From Phytoactinopolyspora halotolerans (GTDB taxonomy: Bacteria > Actinomycetota > Actinomycetes > Jiangellales > Jiangellaceae), in contig NZ_JAAGOA010000002.1 of assembly GCF_010550675.1 (NCBI RefSeq), positions 186,001 through 250,000 on the forward strand: a DNA stretch of 64,000 nt. The letters are read 5' to 3'. Within the stretch, counting starts at the first letter, position 1; each line of letters starts with the position of its first letter. The notes below the pieces were generated by a model, which was given only the letters and a program-made list of their open reading frames with translations, searched no databases and was not told the DNA's origin. The position numbers and the translations under genes were made by a program. Of the stretch, positions 15,647 to 23,758 are shown piece by piece.

Positions 15647-17133
15647 GCTCGCAGGTCGCGCGCCGGTCGGTCGGAGCCGTCTTCCTGGCGTGTTCCGTGC
15701 CGATGTTCATGGCGGCGCTCGACAACCTCGTGGTCGTGACGTCGCTCAACGTGATCCGGGAGGATCTCGGCGCGAGCATCGCGGAGCTGCAGTGGTTCTC
15801 CAGCGCCTACATCGTGGCGTTCGCCGGATTGCTGCTGGTGGCGGCGGGCTTCGGGGACCGGCTGGGCCGGCGCGCCGTGTTCACGGTCGGGATCGGGCTG
15901 TTCACGGTGGCGTCGCTGCTGTGCGGGTTCGCCGAGACCCCGGCGCAGCTGATCGCGGCGCGGGCGGCGCAGGGAGCCGGCGCGGCAACTCTCACTCCGC
16001 TGTCGCTGACCCTGCTGGCGGCCGCCGTGCCCGAGCGACGTCGCGGACTCGCGATCGGCCTGTGGAGTGCGGCCAACGGTGCCGCGATCTCCCTCGGGCC
16101 GGTGGTCGGCGGTGCCGTCGCTTCCGGGCTCGAGTGGCGGTGGGTGTTCTGGATCAACGTCCCGATCGGCGCCATCGCCCTGGTGCTCGCACGCCGGCTG
16201 CTCACCGAGAGCCGCGGAGCCGACGTGCCGGTCGATGTGGCCGGCATGGTGCTCATCTCTGCGGCGATCGTCGCAGGCATCTGGGGCCTGGTGAACGCCC
16301 CGGAGGAGGGGTGGACGGCACCGGGCATCCTGACGTCCTTCGGTCTCTGCGCGTTGCTGACCGCGGCGGCGGTAGCGTGGCAGTCGCGGGTCCGATACCC
16401 GCTGATACCGGGCCGGTTACTGCGTATCCGGGCGTTCACCCTGACCAATGTGGCCTGCCTGTGCATGCATTTCGGCGTGTTCGGTTCGATCTTCCTGTTG
16501 GCACAGCTGTTGCAGGTCGCGTACGGCTATGACCCGTTCGAGGCCGGCCTGCGCACCATGGTGTGGACGGTGATGCCCATGCTGGTGTCCCCGTTCGCCG
16601 GCATCCTGACTCCACGCATCGGTGGGGGACGGCTGATGGCCGCAGGGCTGGCGTTGCAGGGAGTCGGACTGTGGTGGATCGCGGTTGTGGCTGCGCCTGG
16701 CCAGGCGTTCGGCGAGATCGTGGCGCCGATGATGATCGCCGGCGCGGGGATGGGCCTGGTGTTCGCACCGACAGCGACGACGGTCCTGGCGGTGGCGCGC
16801 CCGGAGGAGCACGGTAAGGCGTCCGGTGCCAACACGACTGTGCGCGAGTTCGGCGGCGCGCTCGGCATCGCGGTGCTTACCAGCGTGTTCCAGATGCGTG
16901 GGAGCTACGGCGACGCGCAGGCTTTCACGGATGGCGTCGTGGATGCGTTGCACGTCGCCGTGCCTGTGGTGCTGGCCGGTGCGGTTGTGGCGTTGCTCAT
17001 TCCGCGCGATGCCGGCCGGGTCCAGGCGGTGGGTTCCGCGGGCGGCGGGGAGGAAAACAGTGGCCCGGACCCGGCCCGACCCGGGTCCGGCAGCGCACCG
17101 CCCCCTCGAGGCGTTCAGGTGCCGCGCAGCTAG
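15643..17133 (+). CDS. MFS exporter, DHA2 (EmrB/QacA) family
   Basis: This 496-residue membrane protein has about 14 hydrophobic segments, as expected for DHA2 drug:H+ antiporters. Marks include MAALDNLVVVTSLNVI in helix 1, GDRLGRR after helix 2 and a Gly-rich motif C near LWSAANGAAISLGPVVGG. The C-terminus is a Pro/Gly-rich cytoplasmic tail. Coupling to fabD by ATGA places it in the synthase operon, so it probably exports or gives resistance to the product. It is the last gene of the operon. Confidence 0.88.
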   Translation: MSSQVARRSVGAVFLACSVPMFMAALDNLVVVTSLNVIREDLGASIAELQWFSSAYIVAFAGLLLVAAGFGDRLGRRAVFTVGIGLFTVASLLCGFAETPAQLIAARAAQGAGAATLTPLSLTLLAAAVPERRRGLAIGLWSAANGAAISLGPVVGGAVASGLEWRWVFWINVPIGAIALVLARRLLTESRGADVPVDVAGMVLISAAIVAGIWGLVNAPEEGWTAPGILTSFGLCALLTAAAVAWQSRVRYPLIPGRLLRIRAFTLTNVACLCMHFGVFGSIFLLAQLLQVAYGYDPFEAGLRTMVWTVMPMLVSPFAGILTPRIGGGRLMAAGLALQGVGLWWIAVVAAPGQAFGEIVAPMMIAGAGMGLVFAPTATTVLAVARPEEHGKASGANTTVREFGGALGIAVLTSVFQMRGSYGDAQAFTDGVVDALHVAVPVVLAGAVVALLIPRDAGRVQAVGSAGGGEENSGPDPARPGSGSAPPPRGVQVPRS

Positions 17134-17298
17134 GCCGCATCGGGGCTCTGCTGAGGTGCTGATGAACAAGGTGCGTGACGTTCCGTATGAACTCTCCTCC
17201 TGGCCGGCGCAGTGGCGCGCGACAGCATCCAATTGATTCGAGTTGTACTCGTAAAGCGAACACTACTCGCGATAGCTGCTAGACGCCTGCGGATCGTC

Positions 17299-17304
17299 TA
17301 CACT
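17299..17304 (+). promoter_or_regulatory. Leaderless-type -10 box TACACT
   Basis: TACACT lies 7 bases before the ATG at 17312, so transcription would begin at or next to the start codon. No ribosome binding site is present, consistent with a leaderless transcript. Confidence 0.45.
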
Positions 17305-17311
17305 CGAACGT

Positions 17312-18718
17312 ATGAACGATTCTGTGTCGCCCGCTGGGGTGGTTGCCGAGCTGGCCGGTCTGATCGACCGGCTGGCCGGGCTGCCTGGTGCGGTGGACGA
17401 TGCGGAACGTATCGACCGGATCGCGGCGCTGGAGAAGCTCAAGGCCGCGGTGTATGCGGCACAGGTGGGTGAGCAGGTCGACTTCGACGCCTCGCAGCAG
17501 GCGGCGAACCAGGCGAGAGGGCTGCGTGGGGAGCGGGCCAGGCGCGGGATCGCCGAACAGATCGGGCTCGCCCGCGGGCTTTCACCGGCGTCGGCGGCCC
17601 GGCAGCTGACCCACGCGAGGGTGCTCAGCCGGGACATGCCGCAGACTCTGGCGCTGCTGCGCCGGGGTGAGGTCTCGGAGTTCGTGGCCACCCTGGTGGT
17701 GAACGAGACCTCCCATTTGGGTGCGGACGAGCGCCGTGCGGTCGACGCCCAGCTGGCGGGAGAGTTGGCGGGGTTGGGGCCGAAGAAGGCCGCGGGCATG
17801 GCGCGGCGGTTGGCGATCGAGGCCGACCCCGCCGCCGCGGTCGCGCGGGCGTCGAACGCGCGCAAGGATCGGCGGGTGAGTCTGCGCCCGGCTCCGGACA
17901 CCATGACCATCCTGACCGCGCTGGTGCCGGTGGAGCAGGGGGTGAAGGCGTATGCCTCGCTGCGCCGGCACGCCGACGCGGCCGTGTCGTCCGGGGATGA
18001 GCGTTCGCGCCACCAGATCATGGCCGACGAGTTGATCGCGCGGGTGAGCGGACAAGCCGACGCGGTGTCCGCCGAGATCGGGCTGGTGATGACCGACACG
18101 TCCCTGCTCGGCGGCGATGAGACGCCCGCGGAGATCCCCGGCTACGGACCCGTCCCGGCCCAGATCGCGCGCAACCTCGCCGCGCAAGCCGCCCACACCG
18201 CCCACGCCCGTGCCAACGACGGCGACCCCCACGTCGACGACGGCGACCCCCGCGCCAATGGCGACGGCGTGGGCGACGGCGTGGGCGAGGGCGACGGCGT
18301 GGAGCGGGCGCGGATCTGGATCCGGCGGCTCTACACCGACCCCGCCACCGGCATCGTGCGTGACTGCGACCCCCGCCGGCGCCGCTTCGACGGCGTGCTC
18401 GCCAAGCTGTTGCACTACCGTGATGGCGGCGTCTGCCGGGATCCGTACTGCGACGCCGACATCCGCGAGTACGACCACGTGCACCCCTACGCCGACGGCG
18501 GAGACACCATACCGGCCAACGGACGCGGCGTATGCCAACGCGGCAACCACACCCGCCAAATCCCCGGCTGGAACGTCCGCGTGGTCGACGCCCAGCGCCA
18601 CATCGTCGACACCACCACGCCCACCGGACACACCTACCGATCAGCACCGCCGCGCGCTCCCGGGAAGCGACGCCGCGCCGGGAGAAGGAACCGCGCCGAC
18701 AATCGGGCCGGTCCCTAG
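17312..18718 (+). CDS. DUF222 / HNH endonuclease-domain protein (REP13E12-like)
   Basis: This 468-residue protein has an N-terminal helical DUF222 region (about 1-310) and a C-terminal HNH nuclease domain (about 375-440) with a CRDPYC pair, YDHVHPYADGGDT and the late CQRGNHTRQ. Such proteins are common and multicopy in actinomycetes; their role is not settled. A low-complexity Asn/Gly/Asp segment (18217-18302, GDGVGDGVGEGDGV) separates the domains and comes from tandem DNA repeats. Start at 17312 follows a -10 box with no leader. The 3' end overlaps the convergent HxlR gene by four bases (18715-18718). Confidence 0.85.
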   Translation: MNDSVSPAGVVAELAGLIDRLAGLPGAVDDAERIDRIAALEKLKAAVYAAQVGEQVDFDASQQAANQARGLRGERARRGIAEQIGLARGLSPASAARQLTHARVLSRDMPQTLALLRRGEVSEFVATLVVNETSHLGADERRAVDAQLAGELAGLGPKKAAGMARRLAIEADPAAAVARASNARKDRRVSLRPAPDTMTILTALVPVEQGVKAYASLRRHADAAVSSGDERSRHQIMADELIARVSGQADAVSAEIGLVMTDTSLLGGDETPAEIPGYGPVPAQIARNLAAQAAHTAHARANDGDPHVDDGDPRANGDGVGDGVGEGDGVERARIWIRRLYTDPATGIVRDCDPRRRRFDGVLAKLLHYRDGGVCRDPYCDADIREYDHVHPYADGGDTIPANGRGVCQRGNHTRQIPGWNVRVVDAQRHIVDTTTPTGHTYRSAPPRAPGKRRRAGRRNRADNRAGP

Positions 18719-19107
18719 CTGCGCTGGTCGTACTCGGCCTGGGCTGCTTTGATCTGGTCGAACTCGCCTTCGAGGAGTTCGATGAGGCCGATCAGCCGGG
18801 TGGCGACCTGTTGACCGAGCGGGGTGAGGCTGTACTCGACGTGTGGCGGGATGGTGGTCTGCACGTCTCGGCTGACCATGCCGTCGCGCTCGAGGGCGTG
18901 CAGCGTCTGAGACAGCATCTTCTCGCTGACGCCCTCCACCCGGCGGCGCAGCGCATTGAAGCGATGTGGTCCCTCCTGCAGCGCTGCCATCGCCAGTACG
19001 CCCCACTTGCCGGTGATGTCGGCCAGCACGGGCCGTGACGGGCAGTCCCGATTGAAGACGTCGGCGACCAGTGCGTCGGCCCTGTCGTCGACAACGTCAC
19101 TGCTCAT
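18715..19107 (-). CDS. HxlR-family transcriptional regulator
   Basis: The 130-residue winged-helix protein has the HxlR pattern: CPSRPVLADITGKWGVLAMAAL, then RFNALRRRVEGVSEKMLSQTLHALERDGMV and a wing ending in EYSLTPLG. The Cys near the start (NRDCPSR) is the residue used for redox or quinone sensing in QorR/YodB-type members. It is divergent from an NmrA-like oxidoreductase at 19231, the same layout as qorR-qorB, so it probably represses that gene and itself through the palindrome at 19169. Confidence 0.88.
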   Translation of the reverse strand: MSSDVVDDRADALVADVFNRDCPSRPVLADITGKWGVLAMAALQEGPHRFNALRRRVEGVSEKMLSQTLHALERDGMVSRDVQTTIPPHVEYSLTPLGQQVATRLIGLIELLEGEFDQIKAAQAEYDQRS

Positions 19108-19168
19108 GGCATCAACGATACCTGGATGCAGGCGCCAGTTAGCGTGATAGCACTCACATTCGTCTAGT

Positions 19169-19181
19169 ACTTTCGAAAAGT
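19169..19181. promoter_or_regulatory. Putative HxlR operator
   Basis: ACTTT-CGA-AAAGT is a 13-bp palindrome in the A+T-rich 123-bp gap between the divergent HxlR and NmrA-like genes. HxlR proteins bind short palindromes at such positions. A related TACTTTGGG follows at 19190. Confidence 0.55.
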
Positions 19182-19230
19182 TAGTGCTATACTTTGGGTT
19201 GGTACTTAGCCGTCTACATGGGAGTCGAAC

Positions 19231-20091
19231 ATGACCATCGCCGTTACCGGAGCCACCGGCCACCTCGGCCGTCTCGCCGTCGAAGCGCTGCTGACGCGCG
19301 GCGTGGCAGCCGGCGACATCGTCGCGGCAGTACGGAGCCCGGAGAAGGCCGCGGATCTCTCCGCGCGCGGTGTACAGGTGCGCGAGGCGGACTACACCAA
19401 GCCGGACACACTCGCGACGGCGTTCTCCGGGGTGCGCAGACTACTGCTGATCTCGTCGTCCGAGGTCGGTCAACGGCTGGCGCAGCACAAGAATGCGATC
19501 GACGCCGCCAAGGCGGCCGGGGTCGACCTGATCGCGTACACCAGCATCCTGCGTGCGCGGACGTCCCCGATGAAACTGGCCGCCGAGCACAAGGCCACTG
19601 AGGAGGCGATCGAGGAATCCGGCCTGACGTATACCTTCTTGCGGAACGGCTGGTATGTCGAGAACTACACGGAGAACCTCGCGCCCGCCTTGCAGTTCGG
19701 CGCCATCCTGGGCAGCGCCGGCGACGGCAGGATCGCGGCCGCGACCCGGGCTGACTATGCCGAGGCCGCCGCCGCGGTGATCGCCGGCGAAGGGCACGAG
19801 AACGCCGTCTACGAGTTGGGTGGATCGGTGCCGTTCACCATGTCTGACGTCGCCGCCGAGGTGTCACGGCAGAGTGGCCGGGAGGTCGTCTACCGTGATC
19901 TGCCTCCGAGCGAGTACGTGAAGGCACTAGTCGATGCCGGCCTGCCGGAGGGCTTCGCGGAGATCCTCGCCGATTCGGACGTCAACGTCGCCCGCGGCCA
20001 TCTCGACACCGACAGCGTTGACCTCTCCCGGCTGATCGGTCGGCCGAGCACGCCGCTGGCCGACGCGGTTGCGGTGGCGCTCAAGGAATGA
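19231..20091 (+). CDS. NmrA-like NAD(P)H:quinone oxidoreductase (QorB-type SDR)
   Basis: This 286-residue atypical SDR starts MTIAVTGATGHLGRLAVEAL with a TGATGxLG nucleotide motif. It lacks a Tyr-x3-Lys pair at the usual place, like YtfG/QorB. The segment TFLRNGWYVENYTENL near 135 is typical of that family. It would reduce quinones with NADPH in the cytoplasm. GGGAG six bases before the ATG sets the start. The divergent HxlR regulator and shared operator suggest induction by quinone or electrophile stress. Confidence 0.85.
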   Translation: MTIAVTGATGHLGRLAVEALLTRGVAAGDIVAAVRSPEKAADLSARGVQVREADYTKPDTLATAFSGVRRLLLISSSEVGQRLAQHKNAIDAAKAAGVDLIAYTSILRARTSPMKLAAEHKATEEAIEESGLTYTFLRNGWYVENYTENLAPALQFGAILGSAGDGRIAAATRADYAEAAAAVIAGEGHENAVYELGGSVPFTMSDVAAEVSRQSGREVVYRDLPPSEYVKALVDAGLPEGFAEILADSDVNVARGHLDTDSVDLSRLIGRPSTPLADAVAVALKE

Positions 20092-20096
20092 GCGCC

Positions 20097-20102
20097 TACA
20101 CT
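20097..20102 (+). promoter_or_regulatory. Leaderless-type -10 box TACACT for TetR gene
   Basis: TACACT starts 5 bases after the stop of the NmrA-like gene and lies 8 bases before the ATG at 20111, predicting a leaderless mRNA. The TetR gene therefore has its own promoter although it is close behind the oxidoreductase. Confidence 0.45.
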
Positions 20103-20110
20103 GCCCATTG

Positions 20111-20737
20111 ATGACGTCTCAACTATCGCCGCGCGCCGGAGGTGGTCGTCCGCTTCCGGCCAGGTCCGGCTATCACCACGGCAACCTCCGGTCTGCTCTG
20201 GTCCAGGCGGCGGTCGGTTTGGTCCGGGAGAAAGGCCCGTACGATTTCAACCTGGCCGAGGCGGCCCGGCGGGTGGGTGTGAGTGTGGCCGCGCCCTACC
20301 GTCACTTCGACGACCGCGAGGCGCTGCTGGCCGAGGTGGCGCACTGGGGCTACGAACAGCTGCGGGACGCCCTCGACGCGGTGCCGGCCGAAGCCGATGA
20401 TCCGGTCGGCGGCCTGGTTGCACTCGGCCTGGCCTACATCCGGTTCGCGGAGCGGGACCCGCGGGTCTTTCAGTTGATGTTCTCGCTCGAGGAGCGGGCG
20501 CCGGCGGCCGATGCGGGTAGGGACGCGCTGGGGGTTCTGCAGCGGGCACTGGAACGTGCGGATGCCGCGGGCGAGATCTCGGTCGACGTTGATCTCGCCC
20601 TGCGGGTCACTTGGGGCCTGGCCCACGGCGTCGCCATGCTCAAGATCGGAGACATGGCGACGTTCCGGTCCGAACGCCCGGAGCATGTCGCCGAGGTTCT
20701 GCGTGCCGCCTTCACCGGGATCATGCGGCACGGCTGA
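20111..20737 (+). CDS. TetR-family regulator
   Basis: The 208-residue protein has a TetR helix-turn-helix at about 20-65 (YHHGNLRSALVQAAVGLVREKG, then EAARRVGVSVAAPYRHFDDREALLAEVA) and a TetR_C-type ligand domain (GLVALGLAYIRFAERDPRVFQLMF). It probably controls the downstream small membrane protein and membrane-anchored hydrolase, which begin 80 bases later behind a perfect 6-3-6 palindrome. Confidence 0.85.
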   Translation: MTSQLSPRAGGGRPLPARSGYHHGNLRSALVQAAVGLVREKGPYDFNLAEAARRVGVSVAAPYRHFDDREALLAEVAHWGYEQLRDALDAVPAEADDPVGGLVALGLAYIRFAERDPRVFQLMFSLEERAPAADAGRDALGVLQRALERADAAGEISVDVDLALRVTWGLAHGVAMLKIGDMATFRSERPEHVAEVLRAAFTGIMRHG

Positions 20738-20773
20738 CGTGAAACAGAATTGCTTGCGTGCGTCCTTTCGATT

Positions 20774-20788
20774 CGACTATGTTAGTCG
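20774..20788. promoter_or_regulatory. Putative TetR operator (CGACTA-TGT-TAGTCG)
   Basis: A perfect 6-bp inverted repeat with a 3-base spacer sits in the 79-bp A+T-rich gap before the membrane protein gene at 20817. GACTAT within it could serve as a -10 box, so binding would block transcription. Confidence 0.5.
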
Positions 20789-20816
20789 TACTTACATCGT
20801 GTGTAATGGAGTTCTG

Positions 20817-21101
20817 ATGGATGTCACGCCGCGCATGCAAAGAAATGCTTCACGCACTGTTCATCTCGTTGTAGCCGCTACGTTGGGAACCTACGTTTAC
20901 GCCCCGGATCATATTGCCGACGGATTGCGGCCGTTCCTGATGTTCGTCGGAATTCCGCTGGCCGTACTCACGGGGTTGTTTCTATGGAAGCAGGCCTGGT
21001 TTCGCCGCGCACTCGGGCGCCGGCGTGGCCCGAGCGGAAACCGCGCCGCGGATGCGCCACGCCGCGACGTCGCCGCCTCGGGCGACCGAAACGTCGGCTG
21101 A
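20817..21101 (+). CDS. Small two-helix membrane protein
   Basis: This 94-residue protein has two hydrophobic segments (about 14-30 and 36-56: HLVVAATLGTYVYAP and PFLMFVGIPLAVLTGLFLW) and an Arg-rich tail. GGAG sits six bases before the ATG at 20817. Segment spacing resembles short integral membrane proteins found beside hydrolases; no named family is certain. The next gene starts 3 bases after the stop, so the two are translationally linked and probably co-regulated by the TetR upstream. Confidence 0.6.
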   Translation: MDVTPRMQRNASRTVHLVVAATLGTYVYAPDHIADGLRPFLMFVGIPLAVLTGLFLWKQAWFRRALGRRRGPSGNRAADAPRRDVAASGDRNVG

Positions 21102-21104
21102 TCC

Positions 21105-22577
21105 ATGGCGCGCTGGAAGCAGGCCCTGGTCGTGGCCTCCGTATCGGCGGCGGGTGTGGCGGTACTGAGTCTGCTCGGCGACCTGCTCGCGCCCAAACCC
21201 TCGTGGCAGCCGCGGCCATACGCCCTGCCACCGCTGACCGACTCCATCGCTGTGGCGGACGCGGTGGAAGAAACGGAGCCGGCACGCCAGTACGACGTAC
21301 ACCGCGAAGAGACGACGGTCGATGTCGTAGGCGGGGAATTGTCGGCGACCGTATTCTCGCCGGACGCTCCGGGACGCTTTCCGGCGGTCGCGTTCGTGCA
21401 CGGTGCCGGCGCCGGGCATGGTGAGAGCCATTTCTGGCTGGGCGAACAGTTCGCGCGTGCCGGAATCGTCGCCGTCGCGTATGACAAGCGCGACGATTAT
21501 TCCTATTTCTGGAATCGCGACTTCGATCAGCTGGCCGAAGACGCCATCGCGGTGGTGAACATGATGCGCGCCCGGTCCGACGTGGATCCGGAGCGCGCCG
21601 GCTTGTGGGGGCTCAGCGAGGGCGGACGGGTGGTGCCACTGGCGGCCTCCCGCAGCGACGACGTCGGATTCGTCATCACCGTCGGCGGCGCCGTGAACGG
21701 GCCGTTGCGCAATACGGCATGGTCGGTTCATGAGGGTCTGGCCGCGGACGACGCGCCCGAGGGCGCGCGCAGCTTGGCGGTGCACGTGCTCGGGGGCGGT
21801 TACCTGTTCACCCTGCACTTGGACCCGCCGCCGGGCGTGTGGAGTCGCGTGCATCAGCCGGCGCTGGTCATCTACGGCAACGACGATTACCTCGTTCCGC
21901 CGGCCGAGAGCTCGCGCGTCATCGTCGACGATCTCCGGGCCGGCGGCAACACCGAGTATGCGGTCCGGTTCTTCGCAGACGCAGATCACGGCCTGCGCCA
22001 GGACGGCGGTCCCGCGCCCGGATACGTGCACACGATGACGGACTGGATCACCCGGCTGCCAGACACATCGGCCGCGGCGGAGACCGTCGCCGGTGCCTTG
22101 CCGGTGCAGCGATACGCATCCACGGTGGTGCCGAAAGCCCCCTGGTACGGCGGCGTCTACGCGCTGGCTGCCACGGTCGTGTTGACCGTGGTCGGCGCTG
22201 CCGCGATCCCCGCGGTGATGCGTCGGCGCATCCGTGCTGCCTCGGCCCCAGGGTGGTCCATGACCGATCGCTCGGCACGGTGGGCGACACGGGCGGCCGT
22301 GGGCGCATTCGCCACCCTATGGGCATACATCGGTGTGCTGATCGGCCTGGGTTATACGCGCAACGGTGCCACCGTGGTCTACCAGCTCGGCTGGGGACTG
22401 GTCCGCGCCGCCTCGCTCGCGGCCGTGGTGCTGGCTGCCGTCATGCTCATCCGTGCGGTACGTGGCGGGTCCGGGCTCGGCCGAGCTCACCGCGTGGTGC
22501 TCGCGAGCCGGTCCGGGGTGGTCGTCCTCTTGCTGCTCAACCTGGCGTACTGGGGGATCTTCGCACCGCAGTGGTGA
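21105..22577 (+). CDS. Membrane-anchored alpha/beta hydrolase
   Basis: This 490-residue protein has an N-terminal helix (about 8-27), an alpha/beta hydrolase domain (about 60-325) and four C-terminal membrane helices. Catalytic elements are VHGAGAGHG (oxyanion region), the nucleophile motif GLSEGG, the acid in YGNDDYLVP and the His in DADHGLRQ. It probably acts as an esterase or peptidase facing outside, although the topology is inferred. It belongs to the operon with the small membrane protein at 20817. Confidence 0.75.
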   Translation: MARWKQALVVASVSAAGVAVLSLLGDLLAPKPSWQPRPYALPPLTDSIAVADAVEETEPARQYDVHREETTVDVVGGELSATVFSPDAPGRFPAVAFVHGAGAGHGESHFWLGEQFARAGIVAVAYDKRDDYSYFWNRDFDQLAEDAIAVVNMMRARSDVDPERAGLWGLSEGGRVVPLAASRSDDVGFVITVGGAVNGPLRNTAWSVHEGLAADDAPEGARSLAVHVLGGGYLFTLHLDPPPGVWSRVHQPALVIYGNDDYLVPPAESSRVIVDDLRAGGNTEYAVRFFADADHGLRQDGGPAPGYVHTMTDWITRLPDTSAAAETVAGALPVQRYASTVVPKAPWYGGVYALAATVVLTVVGAAAIPAVMRRRIRAASAPGWSMTDRSARWATRAAVGAFATLWAYIGVLIGLGYTRNGATVVYQLGWGLVRAASLAAVVLAAVMLIRAVRGGSGLGRAHRVVLASRSGVVVLLLLNLAYWGIFAPQW

Positions 22578-22584
22578 CGACGGA

Positions 22585-22995
22585 TCAGACCGTCAGCAAT
22601 CCGATGGCGACCGTGATCAGGCCGGCGGCCAGGACGACGGCTCCGATCCACACCAGGACGATGAGAGCGTTCGGCTTGGTGCGTCCTGCTCCCAGCGACG
22701 AGAAGAAGAAGCCGGCGGGCATCAGGATCGCAGCGAGGGCGACGCCGGTGCGCGCGACCCAGGCGGCGAACCCCTCCAGGTCGGTGGCGTCGGTGAGCAC
22801 GGCGGCGACGATTCCGAGTGTGAGGAACACTCCCGCATGGCCGTGACCGGCGCGGGCGAACGAGCGCTGGAAGTCCGTCGCGGGCTGCAGGCCCCGAGCG
22901 ATCCGGGTCAGATACCAGCCGCCGGACTCGACGGTGACCAGTGCCAGCAGCAGGATCCCGATCAGCCGGCTGGCTTCGGTGCTGAGCTCGAACAT
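22585..22995 (-). CDS. Four-helix membrane protein, unknown function
   Basis: The 136-residue protein has four hydrophobic segments (ASRLIGILLLALVTVE, GHGHAGVFLTLGIVAAVL, VARTGVALAAILMPAGFFFSSL and the last 25 residues). Conserved-looking His/Gly residues occur in GHGHAG. It lies 10 bases downstream of a TetR gene on the same strand, with AGGAG overlapping that gene's stop region, so it is in an operon with its probable regulator. The family is not recognised with confidence. Confidence 0.7.
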   Translation of the reverse strand: MFELSTEASRLIGILLLALVTVESGGWYLTRIARGLQPATDFQRSFARAGHGHAGVFLTLGIVAAVLTDATDLEGFAAWVARTGVALAAILMPAGFFFSSLGAGRTKPNALIVLVWIGAVVLAAGLITVAIGLLTV

Positions 22996-23005
22996 GGAGT
23001 GACTC

Positions 23006-23620
23006 CTAGGTCAGACGGGCGTAGGTGTGGCTGATCATCTCGATGAGCCGAGCCGCGGCGACCTCCCGGTCCGCGGGCGGGAGTTCGTGCAGGGGTCCAT
23101 CCGCGAGCAGCCTGGCGAAACCGTGTACCGCCGACCACGTCACCACTTCGGCTTGCGGGCGGCGTTCCGCCGCGAGCACCCCGGTGTCCACCAGATCGTC
23201 GAGGACGTGAACGAGCATGCCGAATCCTGATGGCCTGGCATCAGTGGTCACCATCGGCGGGAGTCCCGCGTGGCTGGTGGCTGTGCGGAAGAGTCCGGGA
23301 CTCGACGGTGCGACCTCGATGTACGCGCGAGCGATGGCCTCCAGGCGCTGCACGGCTCGGGTCGCCGGATCGCCGGTGCTCGGGATGCGGGAGATGCTCT
23401 CCCGCATCGCGGACGCCAGGTGGTCGAGCAGATGATCGCGGACGGCCTCCAGGAGTTCGCCACCGTCGCCGAAATGGCGATAGGCGGCGGTATGCGTCAC
23501 GCCGACGAGCCGCGCGGCCGGCCGGATTCCGACGGCGTCCGGTCCGCCGTCTGCGGCGAGCTGGATGCCCGCTTCGATCAACGCATTGCGGAGGTCGCCG
23601 TGGTGGTACGTGGCGCGCAT
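23006..23620 (-). CDS. TetR-family regulator (divergent from MMPL transporter)
   Basis: This 204-residue regulator has the HTH YHHGDLRNALIEAGIQLAAD ... ARLVGVTHTAAYRHFGDGGELLEAV and a TetR_C-like ligand domain. GAGG five bases before the ATG at 23620 selects this start over an in-frame GTG at 23626. It is divergent from the MMPL transporter gene at 23759. A TTTAC-4-GTAAA palindrome in the 138-bp gap is the likely operator. Confidence 0.87.
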   Translation of the reverse strand: MRATYHHGDLRNALIEAGIQLAADGGPDAVGIRPAARLVGVTHTAAYRHFGDGGELLEAVRDHLLDHLASAMRESISRIPSTGDPATRAVQRLEAIARAYIEVAPSSPGLFRTATSHAGLPPMVTTDARPSGFGMLVHVLDDLVDTGVLAAERRPQAEVVTWSAVHGFARLLADGPLHELPPADREVAAARLIEMISHTYARLT

Positions 23621-23713
23621 GGTCACCTCAGCTCACCGTATCGATGCATGGTCTCGGACGCCCGACGGTCCCGGACGCTCGGATGTTGACATGCGCCAAC
23701 ATTATGTGCAATG

Positions 23714-23727
23714 TTTACGTCTGTAAA
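23714..23727. promoter_or_regulatory. Putative TetR operator (TTTAC-GTCT-GTAAA)
   Basis: A perfect 5-4-5 palindrome lies in the divergent gap, about 32 bases before the MMPL start codon and 94 bases from the TetR start. The GTTTAC/GTAAAC-type half-sites are common for TetR repressors. Confidence 0.6.
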
Positions 23728-23758
23728 GTTTACGGTCGCTCACATCGAAGGAATGCCC

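Noticed and set aside
550-17133. Firm naming of the operon as a ladderane or ishigamide cluster
   Set aside because: Several enzymes are shared in kind, but the radical SAM enzymes of ladderane clusters and the tailoring genes of ishigamide are absent, and the KS-CLF fusion and Cys-less KASIII do not let me name a product.
17312-18718. DUF222-HNH gene as an intron or mobile-element endonuclease
   Set aside because: No flanking repeats, intron ends or transposase are visible; such genes are common single genes in actinomycetes.
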